In this document: in pieces, positions 34,524-46,505 of the stretch | Numbering within the stretch: the stretch's first letter is position 1 | Layout of the letters: every line of letters starts with the position of its first letter | DNA from: Thelonectria olida | Lineage: Eukaryota > Ascomycota > Sordariomycetes > Hypocreales > Nectriaceae | Reading direction: 5' to 3' | Assembly: GCA_020736575.1 (NCBI GenBank) | Contig: JAGPYM010000031.1 | Coordinates: 310,001-374,000 of the forward strand | DNA: 64,000 nucleotides | Translations under genes and position numbers: made by a program | The notes under the pieces: model-generated | Seen by the model: the letters and a program-made list of their open reading frames with translations, nothing else | The model's database searches: none | What the model was told of the DNA's origin: nothing

Positions 34524-36463
34524 ATGTCGACCACCGACGACACTCTTGGCGAACACGATCAACATGATCACCATGAACTAAGACGTGAACCCACCAAAGA
34601 GGAGAAAACCCGCGAAGCAATCGACGAAGGCCACGATGCCGACATTCCCAGCAACATTGGCTTTGTCCTCACCGAAGCCGAGGAGCGCAAGCGAAGAGCG
34701 AGCATTGCCAAGAGGGACAGCCTCGACAGACACCACCACGTGAAGGATGAGACTGCAGCAACAACGACGGGGCTCGATGATGGTGAAGAGGATGATGTGG
34801 AAGAGCGGGAGAGTGATGTCGTGTGGTGGGACGGCGACAAGGACCCTCAGAACCCGTACAATTGGGCCACTTGGCGAAAGGTGCTCAACTGTTGCCTCGT
34901 CAGTGCCTTGACCTTTGTGACGCCCTTGGCCTCTTGTAAGTGGCCGTATTGCTGCCCTGCTCAATGGTCCTCCGGCTTACACAACAACAGCAATGTTCGC
35001 GCCTGGCGTTCCAGAACTGATGAAAGAGTTCAAGAGCAACAGCAGCGAACTCGCCTCGTTTTGCGTCTCCGTCTACGTTCTCGGTTTCGCCGCCGGACCC
35101 ATGATCTTTGCTCCCCTATCCGAATTGTACGGCCGCTTGATCGTCTATCACGGCTGTAACGTCGGCTTCATCGGTAGGCACTCGTCCTTCACTTACAGAT
35201 GAAATGTTGCTTTGACTCATAATGTGAATAGTCTTCCTCATCGCCTGCGCCAAAGCCCCATCCCTCAGCGCCCTCATCGGTTTCCGCTTCCTCAGCGGCA
35301 TCTTCGGCTCAGCCCCCATTACCAACGGAGGCGGCACCATCGCCGACATGATCGTCCAGGAGAAGCGCGGCGCCGCCATGGCCAGCTTCGCCATCGGCCC
35401 TCTCCTCGGGCCCATCATCGGACCCGTCGTCGGTGGCGTCGTGGCCGACCACCTCGGCTGGCGCTGGGTGTTTTGGATCCTCACCATCATCTCCGGCGCC
35501 CTGTCCCTCATCTTCCTGGTCTTCTCGGGCGAGACGTACGCGCCCGTCATCCTGCAGCGAAAGACGGAGCGGCTTCGAAAGGAAACTGGAAACCCTCGTC
35601 TGCGCTCCAAGCTCGACGCTGGACTCAGCCCGGCCGACTACTTCAAGCGCGGCATCCTGCGACCCTTCAAGATGCTCGCCTTCTCGCCTATTTGCATCAT
35701 CTGCGGCCTCTACGTCGGCCTCGCGTACGCCTACTTGTATCTCATGTTCACCAGTCTGACGCCCTTGTTCATGCGCATCTACGGCTTCAGCACCATCAAC
35801 TCAGGCCTGACATTCCTCGGACTCGGCGTCGGCAGCATGATTGGTGTCGCCTACTTTTCGGCATCGAGTGACAAGTACATCAAGAAGATGGCTGCGAAGG
35901 AGAAGGAACAGGCCGAGGCTGCGAGAGCGCAGCAAGCTGATGGCGGTGAAGCTGGAGACGTTCAGGATGATTCGGCTTCGGATGTTGGGGGACTCAAGCC
36001 AGAGTATCGATTGCCGCCGCTGCGAATTGGTGCCTTTTTGCTCCCTGCGGGATTGTTCATCTACGGCTGGACCGCCGAGTACAAAGTGCACTGGATCGCA
36101 CCCATCATCGGGACCGCCGTTATGGGTGTCGGAAACCTCATCATCTTCATGGTTCGTCCAGTCTCATCTCCTTGATCATCTTGAATATCTGTTAACACAA
36201 ACTGTTCACTCTAGTCACTCCAGATGTATCTCGTCGACAGCTTCACCATTTACGCCGCCTCGGCTCTAGCCGCCAACGCAGTGATGCGATCCATTGCGGG
36301 CGCAGTACTGCCTCTCGCTGGACTTCCTATGTACGACAAGCTGGGAATGGGTTGGGGAAACAGCCTGCTGGGCTTCATTGCGGCTGCCCTATTACCAGCT
36401 CCGTGGCTGTTTATGAAGCACGGCGAGTACCTCAGGAAGAGGTTCGAGATAAAGGATCTATAG
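34524..36463 (+). CDS. MFS transporter, DHA1 family, with His-rich acidic N-terminus
   Basis: Four exons: 34524-34935, 34991-35173, 35232-36151 and 36215-36463, with introns of 55, 58 and 63 nt; about 587 residues. The N-terminal 110 residues are hydrophilic and His/Glu-rich ([13 protein letters not shown]). The transport domain begins at [13 protein letters not shown], a common DHA1 entry. The motif-A loop is [11 protein letters not shown] and motif C is [22 protein letters not shown] central loop of about 70 residues precedes [21 protein letters not shown]. The last intron has two possible acceptors nine bases apart; the first (36214) gives [20 protein letters not shown], which fits the family. 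Export of small molecules at the plasma membrane is inferred. It may belong with the hydrolase and regulator to its left. Confidence 0.9.
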
Positions 36464-37140
36464 TCGAGGCTCGCAGAGGCAGATTATTGTACATTTGTTA
36501 GTGTGTATATTGCGAATTTTGGTGGCATCTTCAAAAGTATTTACCTACATCAGCTTCAGAGCAGAGGTGAGAACAGCGTATATAGACGAGCATTACATAT
36601 TAGTATCAGAGAAGTACATAGAAAATTCGGAACACCATTCAGTCGATTATTCGTTATTGCGTCGTTCTGGACGCATTTATATCACATGGATAGCTTCTGC
36701 AAGTTCATTTCAGGGCATCATGGTTGAATAGCTTTAGCACGAAAGAATGGCATATATCAAGTAGATACCAAAAATATTGTTGTTTTTTATTCTTTTGACA
36801 TAGAAATGTTGTAGTAAAGAATGCCTGCTAAACGCGTTAAAATGCCAACGACGTTTCGGGCTGGTGGTAGTAGATGAGCTGCTCGCTCGGTATCCATCTC
36901 TTCCTTCTGGAACCACCCAACAGTTCGCCCATGTGTCCGTCTAACCCGAAGGTTGACCGTGCTTGAATGCAAGTGTCTGTTACCCATCTCATGTCCTCTG
37001 AAAATAACAGCAAGTAGTTGCGAGCTGTGCTGTGTTAGCGACAACAGGAGAGCGGCCCGACCTAGACTATTTGATCTTGATAATCTGTTGAGATACAACC
37101 TGTGAACACTTGCAGATAATAGAACCGCGTTTCTCACCAG
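36464..37140. other. Intergenic between convergent genes
   Basis: About 0.68 kb, AT-rich between 36480 and 36800. It should hold two 3' UTRs. The open frames are not convincing. Confidence 0.4.
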
Positions 37141-37755
37141 TTAGAAGCTGGGCTCCAAGGTCAGGCCTTGTTCATTCCTAAGCTTGTTCTTCTTGGAAGC
37201 AGACCTTTTGAGCCAGACAAAGGCCTTGCTGAGAACCGAAGGCTTAACAGACTTACCAGCAGGCTTGTCGCCATCATTAGATTCATTGATGGCGTTCATG
37301 TGCTTGGGGAGGTGGAGACTGTTGTCTTCTTTTGGCTTCTTAATCACGCTGTTTTGTCTGTTGACATTGAGATTCTTGCTCTGATTGAGCTTCTTCGCGA
37401 CTTCGGGTCTGACTCGATACTCGTCTCGCTCAAAGCCGGCCTCATCACGGACCTTCATCAAGTTGTGCTTCACAGCCCATGCCTCTGCCCAGTTCATCTC
37501 GACGATGGGATCAAGCGGGCCGTAGCAGGTAGCCATGCAGTCGGCACACAACGAGGAGACAGCTTGGGAGTGTACAGGATGCGGCTCGATCTTGTCGAGC
37601 GGACAGGGGTAACCGGTTTCGATACAGACGTCGCAAGGCTCGACGATGAGATCGCCGTAGCGGACGAGAGGGCCGTCGAAAGGAGTTGGTATCTCCTCTT
37701 CAAGGCGAGCCTTGTGGCAAGTGCACTTGAAGATGACCTGAGGCTGGCGACACAT
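37141..37755 (-). CDS. Cys-rich fungal hypothetical protein
   Basis: Single exon, 204 residues, ATG at 37755 and TAA at the left end. The N-terminal 80 residues are rich in Cys and His: MCRQPQVIFKCTCHKARLE, EPCDVCIETGYPCPLDKIEPH, SSLCADCMATCYG. Paired CxC and CxxC spacing suggests metal binding, though it is not a standard zinc finger. The C-terminal 100 residues are Lys/Asn-rich and look disordered (WLKRSASKKNKLR). It has no signal peptide or membrane segment. I do not recognise a named family. The even Cys distribution and a clean ATG-to-stop frame argue for a real gene. Confidence 0.65.
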   Translation of the reverse strand: MCRQPQVIFKCTCHKARLEEEIPTPFDGPLVRYGDLIVEPCDVCIETGYPCPLDKIEPHPVHSQAVSSLCADCMATCYGPLDPIVEMNWAEAWAVKHNLMKVRDEAGFERDEYRVRPEVAKKLNQSKNLNVNRQNSVIKKPKEDNSLHLPKHMNAINESNDGDKPAGKSVKPSVLSKAFVWLKRSASKKNKLRNEQGLTLEPSF

Positions 37756-39721
37756 CGTTGCTGATGTTTTGGTAGGAAGTAGATAAAGGGTAGAGGTGAC
37801 TGCTCATGTAAGTAGAGGATAGTGTTGGGGTGAAAATACCTAGTTGAGAATACGGTTGCTGACGATAGGCGGGGTGATCGTAGAAGAGTTTGTGACGATG
37901 ATAAGTATGTAAAGAAGTATGCAAAATTGTAAGGAGTAAAACGTAAAGAAGTAAAAATGTGAAGATGAAAGGTGGGATCTGGATGCAAACGGATTCTCAA
38001 GATATAGTTGTGAGGATCGAGGTGTTCTCTAGAACTCAACGAGTGTCCTCGGGCACATATTTGAACTTGAGTGTCTAACCTAGCTGACTCTTTCTCAGAA
38101 TCAAAGATTTTTCTTTCTTTTTGAATGCGAGAGTGAATAAGAGGCTAGAACTTGGCTAGTAGGGTTGGAGTTGTCCTGCATGCTAGGCTCGATGTACGTA
38201 GTTGTTCGTCAACTACATGCATATTTGGTTGACTATTAGTGCAGACTCACAAGCGTGGATCTATGCATAAGATAGTATTTCGAAACAAAAATAGCTCGTT
38301 GCGGAACGATCCGTAACGCCAAGGGCCACCTCTGAACTGGAACATTAACAGTGTTCTGGTGTTCACCTGCAACATCTCCTCAGCAGCGAGAACAGACGTC
38401 AGAGAATGACTCGTCGCGTTGTTTCCCCCATACGAAGCAATCTCGTAACACTAGATGCGCTCGGCAATCTTATCATCTCTACCAGATTATCGAGACCCCA
38501 TCCAACAGTTCCCCACGGGGGGCATGACCAGAACAACACCCTCTCACCCTGTTCACCTGTCCGCCCATGCGAAAACACCAAGAACAAAAGTGACTTCTTC
38601 CCATCCCCCTCCCATCCGTACCAGTGACTTCCAAGCCCCAAAGCTGCAAGTACACCGTAAGCGAACAAATGGCAGCGCACAACATCATCTCGCGACGAGC
38701 CGACTGTGACGTCTTGGTCACCCCAGACCGTCGCTGAACGCTCGAGAATCGTCTCGCCTCCGTTGCCCAAAACGCCCTCGCAGCCAACCGCCTACCGTTT
38801 TCAGCCTTTCCAGCTTCAGCTTCTAGGGGTCCTTGTCAGCTTCGTTGTTCAACAACTTACGTTGCTTGTGAAAATGCGAAATCTCTTTGCCGCGGCTAGC
38901 TCGTCTAGATCCGATCGTCCGCAGTCCACCAAAACACGTCCTCCTGTCAACTGCTAAATATTTTACTCTGCTCTGTCCAATTTCACCTTAGTACCCAAAC
39001 CCATGGCATGATGGCAAGCCCAAGAGCCAACATGTCATCTTCATGCCCGAGTTTCAACTGTCCCATCTCCTCCGCCGCAGAAAGACCCGTGCTGGACAAG
39101 TCCTAGATATCATCAGGCCAGAACCCACGACTCTTCTCCTTGGCCGATGCGTTTTCCAAATCTCACTTCTCCCATCATGCCATTTCACGCCTTCTTCATG
39201 ACGAATGGATCGGCCCACGTACCCAAACCATTCGCTAGTCCAGGGGGGTATCGCAGAGGGCATATGGACACGCAGTTGCTATGCGAACCCACCTCCTCGT
39301 GGCATTCCATCTGCCTCGGGACCATTCCCCGGTCACCCGCCGTCAACACATGCATGACCCTTGCCGCCTTATGCCAACTTTAGTGCCATGTGGGTGCATG
39401 AACATATTGGATCCGTCCACACCATCGTCGGGACAAGCCGTCCCATCATGGCTAGACAGCCTAGAGCTGCCATGACACCAAAATTTCCAACATTTCAAGA
39501 CACCACAAGACATCACAAGGAACACGGCATCACACGCAGGCAAACATCTTTTGGTAGGTTGGGCATTTTTCGCCCCATTTCCTCTTGATTTGATAGAACC
39601 TCGTGTAGAAACTTGAATACCCAGTTCCTGAACCCTGAAACAACCGTTACCCTGTCTATCATTACGTGTGTTGTGTATTAAACAATTCCCTCCAATTCGT
39701 CTCCTCCTGGGTTCCACCCAT
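37756..39721. other. 2-kb intergenic region, no gene seen
   Basis: It lies between two minus-strand genes: promoter of the Cys-rich gene at the left, 3' UTR of pyruvate kinase at the right. Several open frames at 38400-39550 carry no recognisable protein. Confidence 0.4.
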
Positions 39722-41415
39722 TTACATCTGGCCGATGCCAAGGTGCTCGGGGTCAGCCTTGACGATACGGAGAGTGTTGGTGTTGCCCATACCACCCTTC
39801 CAGCCCTGGACGACGACGACGGTATCGCCGGCAGTCAGGACGTTCAGGCGGAGAGCGTTGTTGACGGCCCACTTGATACGTCGATCCACATCCTCCTGCC
39901 AGTTGACCTGTGTGAAGTCGGGCTTGGCCTCGGGGAACAGGAAGGGGTAAACGCCACGGAACAAGTGAGCGAATCGGGAGGTGGTGGCATTTCGCGTCAC
40001 CATGAAGATGGGGCACACGGGGCGGTACTTGGAAAGCATGCGAGCAGACTCTCCAGAGGTGGACAGGACGATGATGCCACCAGCGCCGAGATCGAGCGAG
40101 GCACGGACAGCAGCCATAGCGCAGGACTCGACGGTGCTGACAGGGCGCTTGACCAGAGTGCACATCTCCTCGAAGTGGGAGACGTAGGGGATGGTGTTCT
40201 CAGCCTTGAGACAGGCCTCGTGCATCTCGTGGACGGCCTCGGCAGGGTAGCTTCCCTTGGCGGTCTCGCCAGAAAGCATGACACAGTCGGCACCATCGGT
40301 GATGGCGTTACCGACATCGCTGATCTCGGCACGGGTAGGGCGGGGGTTCTTGATCATGGACTCGAGCATCTGGGTAGCGCAGATGACGGGCTTGCCGGCC
40401 AAGTTGCACATGGCAATGAGCTTCTTCTGGGCGGCAAACACCTCGGCGGCGGGAATCTCGATACCGAGATCACCACGGGCCACCATGACACCGTCGGTCT
40501 CCTCAAGAATCTCCTTAAAGTTGTTGAGACCCTGTCGGTTCTCGATCTTGGCAATGATCTGGATCTGCTTGCCCTCCTCGCCGAGAACGTCACGGATGTC
40601 TCGGATGTCCTGAGCACGACGGATAAATGAGGCAAAGACCATGTCAACGTTGTTCTTGACACCAAATCGGAGATCGTTCTTGTCCTTCTCGGAGAGAGCG
40701 GGAAGATCGACATCGGTGTTGGGCAGGTTGACACCCTTCTTGGAGCTGATGAAACCGTTGTTTCGGGCCTGGACCTTGATGGTCTGCTCATCCTCGATGC
40801 TGAGGACATCGAAGGCAAGGACACCGTCATCGACGTAGATGACACGGCCGGGCTCAATGACCTTTGTGATGTTCTTGTAGTCGACATACCTATGGTGGGG
40901 GAATCATGTTAGCGGGACGAGGGGCTTATCGGGGGGGTCGGCGAGCAGAGTGGGACTGACATGTTCTCGGTGTCACACGAAGTGGCGTAGGCCTCATCGG
41001 TGGTGAAGTTCATGATGGTGCCAACAGCGATGGGAATATCCACATCGCCGGCGGTGTTACCAGTTCGGATCTCGGGGCCCTTGGTGTCGAGGGCGATGGC
41101 GACATGGCGACCGGGCTGAGCCTCCTCGGCGGCGCGGGCGTTGTCAATAACGGTCTGGTGGTACTCATATGATCCGTGGGAAAAGTTCATGCGGACAACG
41201 TTGAGACCAGCATCACGCAGGCGGTTGATAGCCTCGACCGAGTTGGTCTTGGGGCCGATGGTGCAGATGATGGAGGAACGGCGGTAGTTGCGCGAGGGTC
41301 GGTAGGCGGTGTTGAGGGAGGCAAGCCACGAGATCTTGCCACCAAACTCGAGGTGGTCCTGGGCGGTAGCGGCCATGATGCTCTGGGCGCGCTTGTGGGA
41401 GGGTTTCTGAGCCAT
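39722..41415 (-). CDS. PYK1: Pyruvate kinase
   Basis: Two exons: 41415-40961 and 40889-39722, with a 71-nt intron (GTCAGT...CATAG) splitting the Met codon of DTENMYVDYKN; 540 residues. The enzyme makes pyruvate and ATP from phosphoenolpyruvate and ADP in the cytosol. Visible signatures are [41 protein letters not shown], the active-site block [51 protein letters not shown], and [15 protein letters not shown] second in-frame ATG 13 codons in ([11 protein letters not shown]) would give a 527-residue form, closer to the usual length, so the start is uncertain by that amount. Codon use is strongly C-ending, as expected for a highly expressed glycolytic gene. Confidence 0.97.
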
Positions 41416-44400
41416 GATGGGCGAGTTAGTGAGGTGAAGCTAGTGCGGGGTTGAATTCGAGTGGTAGAGCGTTATCAGCAGAGTTGGCTTGAGAGGACAA
41501 AGGAGGGGAAGCTTTCAAGAGAGGGGAGAGAAAGTGCAATTGATATAATGTTGGGCCGGCTGCAAGACGAGCACTGTGGCCAGCTGTACGGCTCAAGGAG
41601 GGAGCTATGCATCGAGGATGCATGAAGGGGGGGCAGGCGGCGAGGACATGGGGGGGAAGGCCATGGGGGGACCATGGCGGCGGGCATGATGGGGCGCCAT
41701 GGGTTGATGGGATGTGACGTGGTGGGTTGAGATGCGGTGGGCTTTTTTTTCTTTTTGGGGCGAGCGAGTGTGGTGGCCAGAGGAGAGCTGCGATCTGGAG
41801 TGTTGTTTCTGCTCTTTTCTTCAGTGCAAAGCAGCATATCAACAGTCGTCGATCGAAGTGCGCATATGGGAAACGACGCAAAAATCGTGGTCGTGGACCG
41901 GGGGGGATTTCGAAGCGTAGAGAGCACTGCCAGAGAAGGCAAATGCCCGTAGTGAAGCCAGAACATGAGGCAGCTCCGGAGAGCGCCAAAGACACGCCAT
42001 ATCTCAGTCGACGCAGGGCGCAGGCAACTTACAGGAGTCTGTTTCGTTGTACGAGTAGTTGTACCGTACGATGTAATCTCAAAGGATGAGGTGGTCAGAG
42101 GCGGGCGAGGAACGTGCACGCGCTGGGGAGTAGATCCGAGACGGTAGCAGACGAGGAAGCTGGCAAGACCAACGACAGACGAGACTCAGGAGAGATAATA
42201 GGAGTAATGGAGTGAAAGGGGGGGGAACCTGAGGCAAAATGGTGGAGTTTGAAGATGTTGAGGATGTGGAGGAGGGAAAAAGAGAAGAGGGAGGGAGAGG
42301 AAGCAAAAAAAAGTTGTGGTGGTGGTCGTGGTGATAAAAAAGAATCAGCAAGAGGAGGCAGCCTCACACCTTTCGCGTGCCTCACCTTTCTCCTCACGTT
42401 TTTTTGCGAGACTAGCAACTACGTACCTACATTGGCTTGGGAAAAACCCAGGTAGCGGTTACCAGGCCGTCTTGGGAGCACAGAAGTATCTATGACAAAC
42501 GAAGGGATGTGGTGGATTTGGGTTGGGTATGAGCACTGCCCTGTCATGCCTCCTCCTCCGTCCCACGGGCGACGGCGTCCAGTCCACGTCAGGGTAAGGC
42601 AAGGTAGCACTGCTAGGGACGCTGGGAGGAGCCTGTTCGTTGCCCACGGTGCATTATTTGTTTAACTAGGTAGTGTATGCGCGTAGTCTTTGGTGAGGAA
42701 TAATTGCCTCCTACGTGATGCGTGGAAGAGCTGGCACTCGGGCCGCTAATAGGAGAGGGGGAATGACGATGATCTAAGTTGATATGATGGCTGCTTGGTG
42801 TGTGTGTTTTCTTTTTCTCTTATCCTCTTGGCTCTCCGCCCTGCTCATGCGACTCAGAGAATGCAAGCCTCACTCTTTCTTCTCATCTCTTCTCTCTTCT
42901 CTCTACCCCAATCTGAATATCAAGTCGTAGGTAATTCAATAAGTCATTGCATCCTGGGGCAGCTAACACACAGCAGAGCTAATGTAGCTGCAGAGCAAAC
43001 ACCTTTACCAAGCTGGGTAGCTCTTTCCCCCACCAACCCCCCACTACTGCTGCAGGTTTGCATCACTGAGCGCCTCTTCCACGGTGCCTTTGGTGAGTGG
43101 AGGTAGGTGCCCTGGGACTCGCTAGCAGCAGCCTGAGGCGACGGCCCTTTCGGCGCGGAATGCCCCAAAATGCATCCCGCCCCAGTTTGCTCCTGCCGCT
43201 ACTGCACCAGCCGCCCATTTAGCTGCATCCATCTGGCATCCAATCCTTCTGCCGGCGAACCATTGTGCAGCAGATTTTTCTTTTTCTTTTTTTATGGATT
43301 TTTTTATCCCTCTTCATCCCAGCCAATGTGCGTGCGGGGATGCGAGAGTGTGCTTGACGCTGATACTCCAACAGGTGCTGCGGGATGCCGCAACTGTCTG
43401 AAGTACGTGCGCAACCAGGATGAGATCAAATCAACCTTCACCGCAACAACTGTCAACACTTGAGTCGACACGACGAACCCACGTTGTCTCTCATGACATT
43501 GACATGTTTCTCTCCCTGTCTCGGCCTTTTTATGTGTCCTAATCGCTCCGGCAACATGATTTTGGAGAAAGGACAGATAGCGCTTTCGCAAGCTTTCTTT
43601 TGCTTGTTCGGCACCAGCCATGCATAACGACTTTGATACGCCTTGTTTTGATGCCAATGCAAGTCGGTGTCAGACCCCGATTCGATCAGATCCAATCATT
43701 GTGCCATATGCATATCGTGCCGTTCACTAGCCAAGATTATTGGGGAGTCGGTTTGGCTGACCTTATGAAGGCAACTAACAAGAAAGAGTGTTCTTCTGCG
43801 CAGCGCATCATCCTGCTATGGAACAGGTTTTGTGATACTTCCAACGACGTTCAACAATCCCTCCCCAACAAAGGACATACAACACCACTATTCTATTTTA
43901 ACCTGACCAAATCCAGGCCGACAACTCACGGGCTTCCTCACCACCATCATACGTAACAACGGTCTTTCTCTGGTACTGCCCACTTTACGCGAAGAATGAT
44001 ATGACTCCGGCCCGAAAGGTCGAGAGAGTATTACACCGAGCCCGAGTCAACAAGGACTTTCAATTCCCCGCCCGAAACTTGCGAGACCTGACGACGCCGC
44101 CGCTCCCGAGGAAAAAGATGCGATGCAAAGACCCCTGAAAATGCCATCACTCTTCAGTCCAAAAGTCCAAACCAGAAACGAATCCACATTGCTTGGCGTC
44201 GTCGTGGTGGCTGACTGTTGCGCTGACCGACATCCAAACAGATCAACAGAGCGTCGTCTCGCAATGCGCCTATCCGCCACCAAACCACTCAGCCCCTCCT
44301 CCATGGAACTCACTTCTCACCTAGGTGGGCACGGCAAGCCCAGAACAACAAATACAGGTCATCGTATTGGGTAACGGCATTCTGCCCGGCTCAGCTCACA

Positions 44401-45328
44401 GAGATATCGGGAGATAATACGATATTCGTTGGGGTAATTCCAACATTCACACGCTTGAATAATCGAGGGGGTTGAGGCATTTTGCTCAGTCTTTTTCCTT
44501 GTCTGGACAAGACTCGGCGCTTCATCAAGTCCCAGATGCCTCTTCGCTCTGGACTCAAGCGCTCCCACATTATCCCTCACCTTGGACTCTGGTTGAGTCT
44601 CCCGATGTGGTATATCTCCGACTTTAGGCTGCAAGTAAGTAATACGTTGGGCTAATAGCTCAAGGGTCGCCCGATGAGGGGTTCAGCTTACAAAAGCCCC
44701 CTTCTCATTTCTCACCTTACCCAACCCAACTGAAGCTGGAGCGCAAGCTCAACACGATCGAAGTCTCCACAGACTGGCACTCAACCCCTCCATCCTGATT
44801 CGGGATAGCTGACACCGCCCTTCGGGTCAATGTCGGTCACCTCTGATCTGAGTCGTCTCGAGTTGGGGTGGAGTTTTAAGTCCATTTTTGCTTTGCATGA
44901 TCTCGTCAAGCGATGTCTGCCCTGATCTAATTAAAACGAGCAAGAAACGAGCTCTGTCTGTTACCTGTTTCGTCTATCCAGACGACGAGAACCGTTTATC
45001 ACATGTCAGGATGCCGTCCCAAAATCACGTGATGTCCTATCTGGCAAAACCCAGCCTCTTCCCGGAGCTTCGGCGCCGACATCCCGGGTAGGTCCACAAT
45101 TATGAGGTTCCCGCCCGCTCCTCCAAGTCCCGCGGCGCGCAGGCAGATGGCGTGGTCGCATGACAAGCCCGCCTTGTGAAGTTGACTCCATCTCCATCTC
45201 CATCTTCATTTGCCTTCTGCCTCCGCCTCCACGATCCGCCAATTCGAACCTCAATAACGTCATCGCCCTCCTCAGGCTCGCCCAATTCAATTCCAATCTT
45301 TTCCAATCAGCAATATCAGTCGCCCATC
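41416..45328. other. 3.9-kb divergent intergenic region
   Basis: The longest gap in the window, between pyruvate kinase and the DUF1748 gene. The left 1 kb is the kinase promoter, with a long purine tract (42261-42313; pyrimidine on the coding strand). A perfect CACCTAGGTG palindrome lies at 44318-44327. A CCATCT-type repeat lies at 45185-45205. I found no supportable gene or RNA. Confidence 0.45.
42261..42313 (-). promoter_or_regulatory. CT-rich tract in the pyruvate kinase upstream region
   Basis: About 50 bases, purine on the plus strand and pyrimidine on the pyruvate kinase coding strand, roughly 0.85 kb upstream of the ATG. CT-rich tracts are frequent near strong fungal glycolytic promoters; a function here is inferred. 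Confidence 0.4.
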
Positions 45329-45903
45329 ATGGTGGTAAGTCCAACTCCCCCCATCCCATTTGTCGTTTTTCGAACCCAGCCACCACCACCCTCCCAATGA
45401 GCTCCAAGTCGTCGAAGCTCGCCGGTCTCTTGGCCCAGCCCGTCTAAGGCTTCTTTCTTCTTCGCAGTTCCTCAACCTACTGACGCTGGGACTCTGGTCA
45501 AAGGTCGGAAGGTTGACGCACTATGCCTTTGATGCCGTTCTCTGTAAGTTCCATACCGCTCTTTCGGTCCGTGTGCAGGGATGCCTCGGATTGATCACGA
45601 CGGCTTCATATCCTCTCACAACACGGACTGACCACCTGATAGTCTCGGCCTTCCTCGCTGGCATGAAGCGCTCTACCGGCTTGACGTGAGTTGTCCCTCG
45701 ATTTCCGCCGCGTCTCCGATTTCGACTCGTCGATTCTCTAACAAGGACCTTTCGCGATTGGCAGTTTTAAGACTGAAAAGGTCGCCGGCGACAACAAGGA
45801 ATTCAACGGCTGGCTCCACAAGTACCTGGGAGTTGGTGAATGGGTTATGGACCAGTCTGTTGCGATTGCCGGATCGAGCGGCTTCTTCGAACGTACCCGA
45901 TGA
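45329..45903 (+). CDS. DUF1748 small protein (yeast YIL156W-B type)
   Basis: Four exons: 45329-45334, 45468-45543, 45643-45685 and 45765-45903, with introns of 133, 99 and 79 nt. The product is only 87 residues, and intron sequence (311 nt) exceeds coding sequence (264 nt). Coding exon one is just ATG GTG. The joined protein reads MVFLNLLTLGLWSKV, GRLTHYAFDAVLFSAFLAG, MKRSTGLTFKTEKVAGDN and YLGVGEWVMDQSVAIAGS, ending FFERTR. These are the conserved DUF1748 blocks. Branch sites ACTGAC and CTCTAAC support introns two and three. The hydrophobic segment suggests a small membrane protein; function is unknown. The gene is easily missed because no exon contains a long open frame. Confidence 0.88.
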
Positions 45904-46505
45904 TTTTCGTCTCACCATGTCGACTCAACTTGAACGCCCCCAAGATGAAAGCAGGCAAATTATGTAGATAAACACTCACGAAACTGGTCTACAACGGGAC
46001 ACGAATAACGGTTTTCGATCCTCTCTCAATATGGATTTATGGCTCCCCTTACGATGGGTATTGGAATTTCGTCTTTCAGGATGCTGAGACTCTCAATACG
46101 GCAACTTCAAGCTCAGTCTTGCCTATCGATATTCGGCAGGATGAGTTCTCCAGCAGACCTTTGCACACGGCACACACCGTGCCTTGATATCGGTGTTATG
46201 GTGAACGATTAGGAATATGAATCTTTGATCAATGATACTCAAAAACCACAGGTTTTCCCTGGGAGAAGTGATGTTCAAGTAGGATATCTCGTGTTATTCG
46301 CTTGTTTGCAAACAAGGTAGCAGTCTCGTCTATCAAACGCTGGTTTGCTCGCTGATACGGCCGTGATTATACATCATGAAACCTGGTTGTCCATAACCCC
46401 AAAACACCATGATAACGCCCAAGCTTCGCTCAAGAACATTTAATCAACTCTCCATTAATTCGACCGACGACGGAGTATGACCCCTTGCGAGAGTGCCTCA
46501 AGTTC
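45904..46505. other. Intergenic between convergent genes
   Basis: About 0.6 kb holding two 3' UTRs. No gene seen. Confidence 0.4.

Noticed and set aside
39668..40630. A 320-codon plus-strand open frame opposite pyruvate kinase
   Set aside because: It is the antisense shadow of the strongly biased pyruvate kinase exon.
43600..43956. Plus-strand frame of 118 codons in the 3.9-kb gap
   Set aside because: No ATG-centred context, domain, splice sites or coherent composition supports it.
44640..44700. Sequence that at first sight suggested a tRNA
   Set aside because: There is no box A/box B pair with the right spacing and no cloverleaf could be drawn. No other tRNA-like box B was found in the window.
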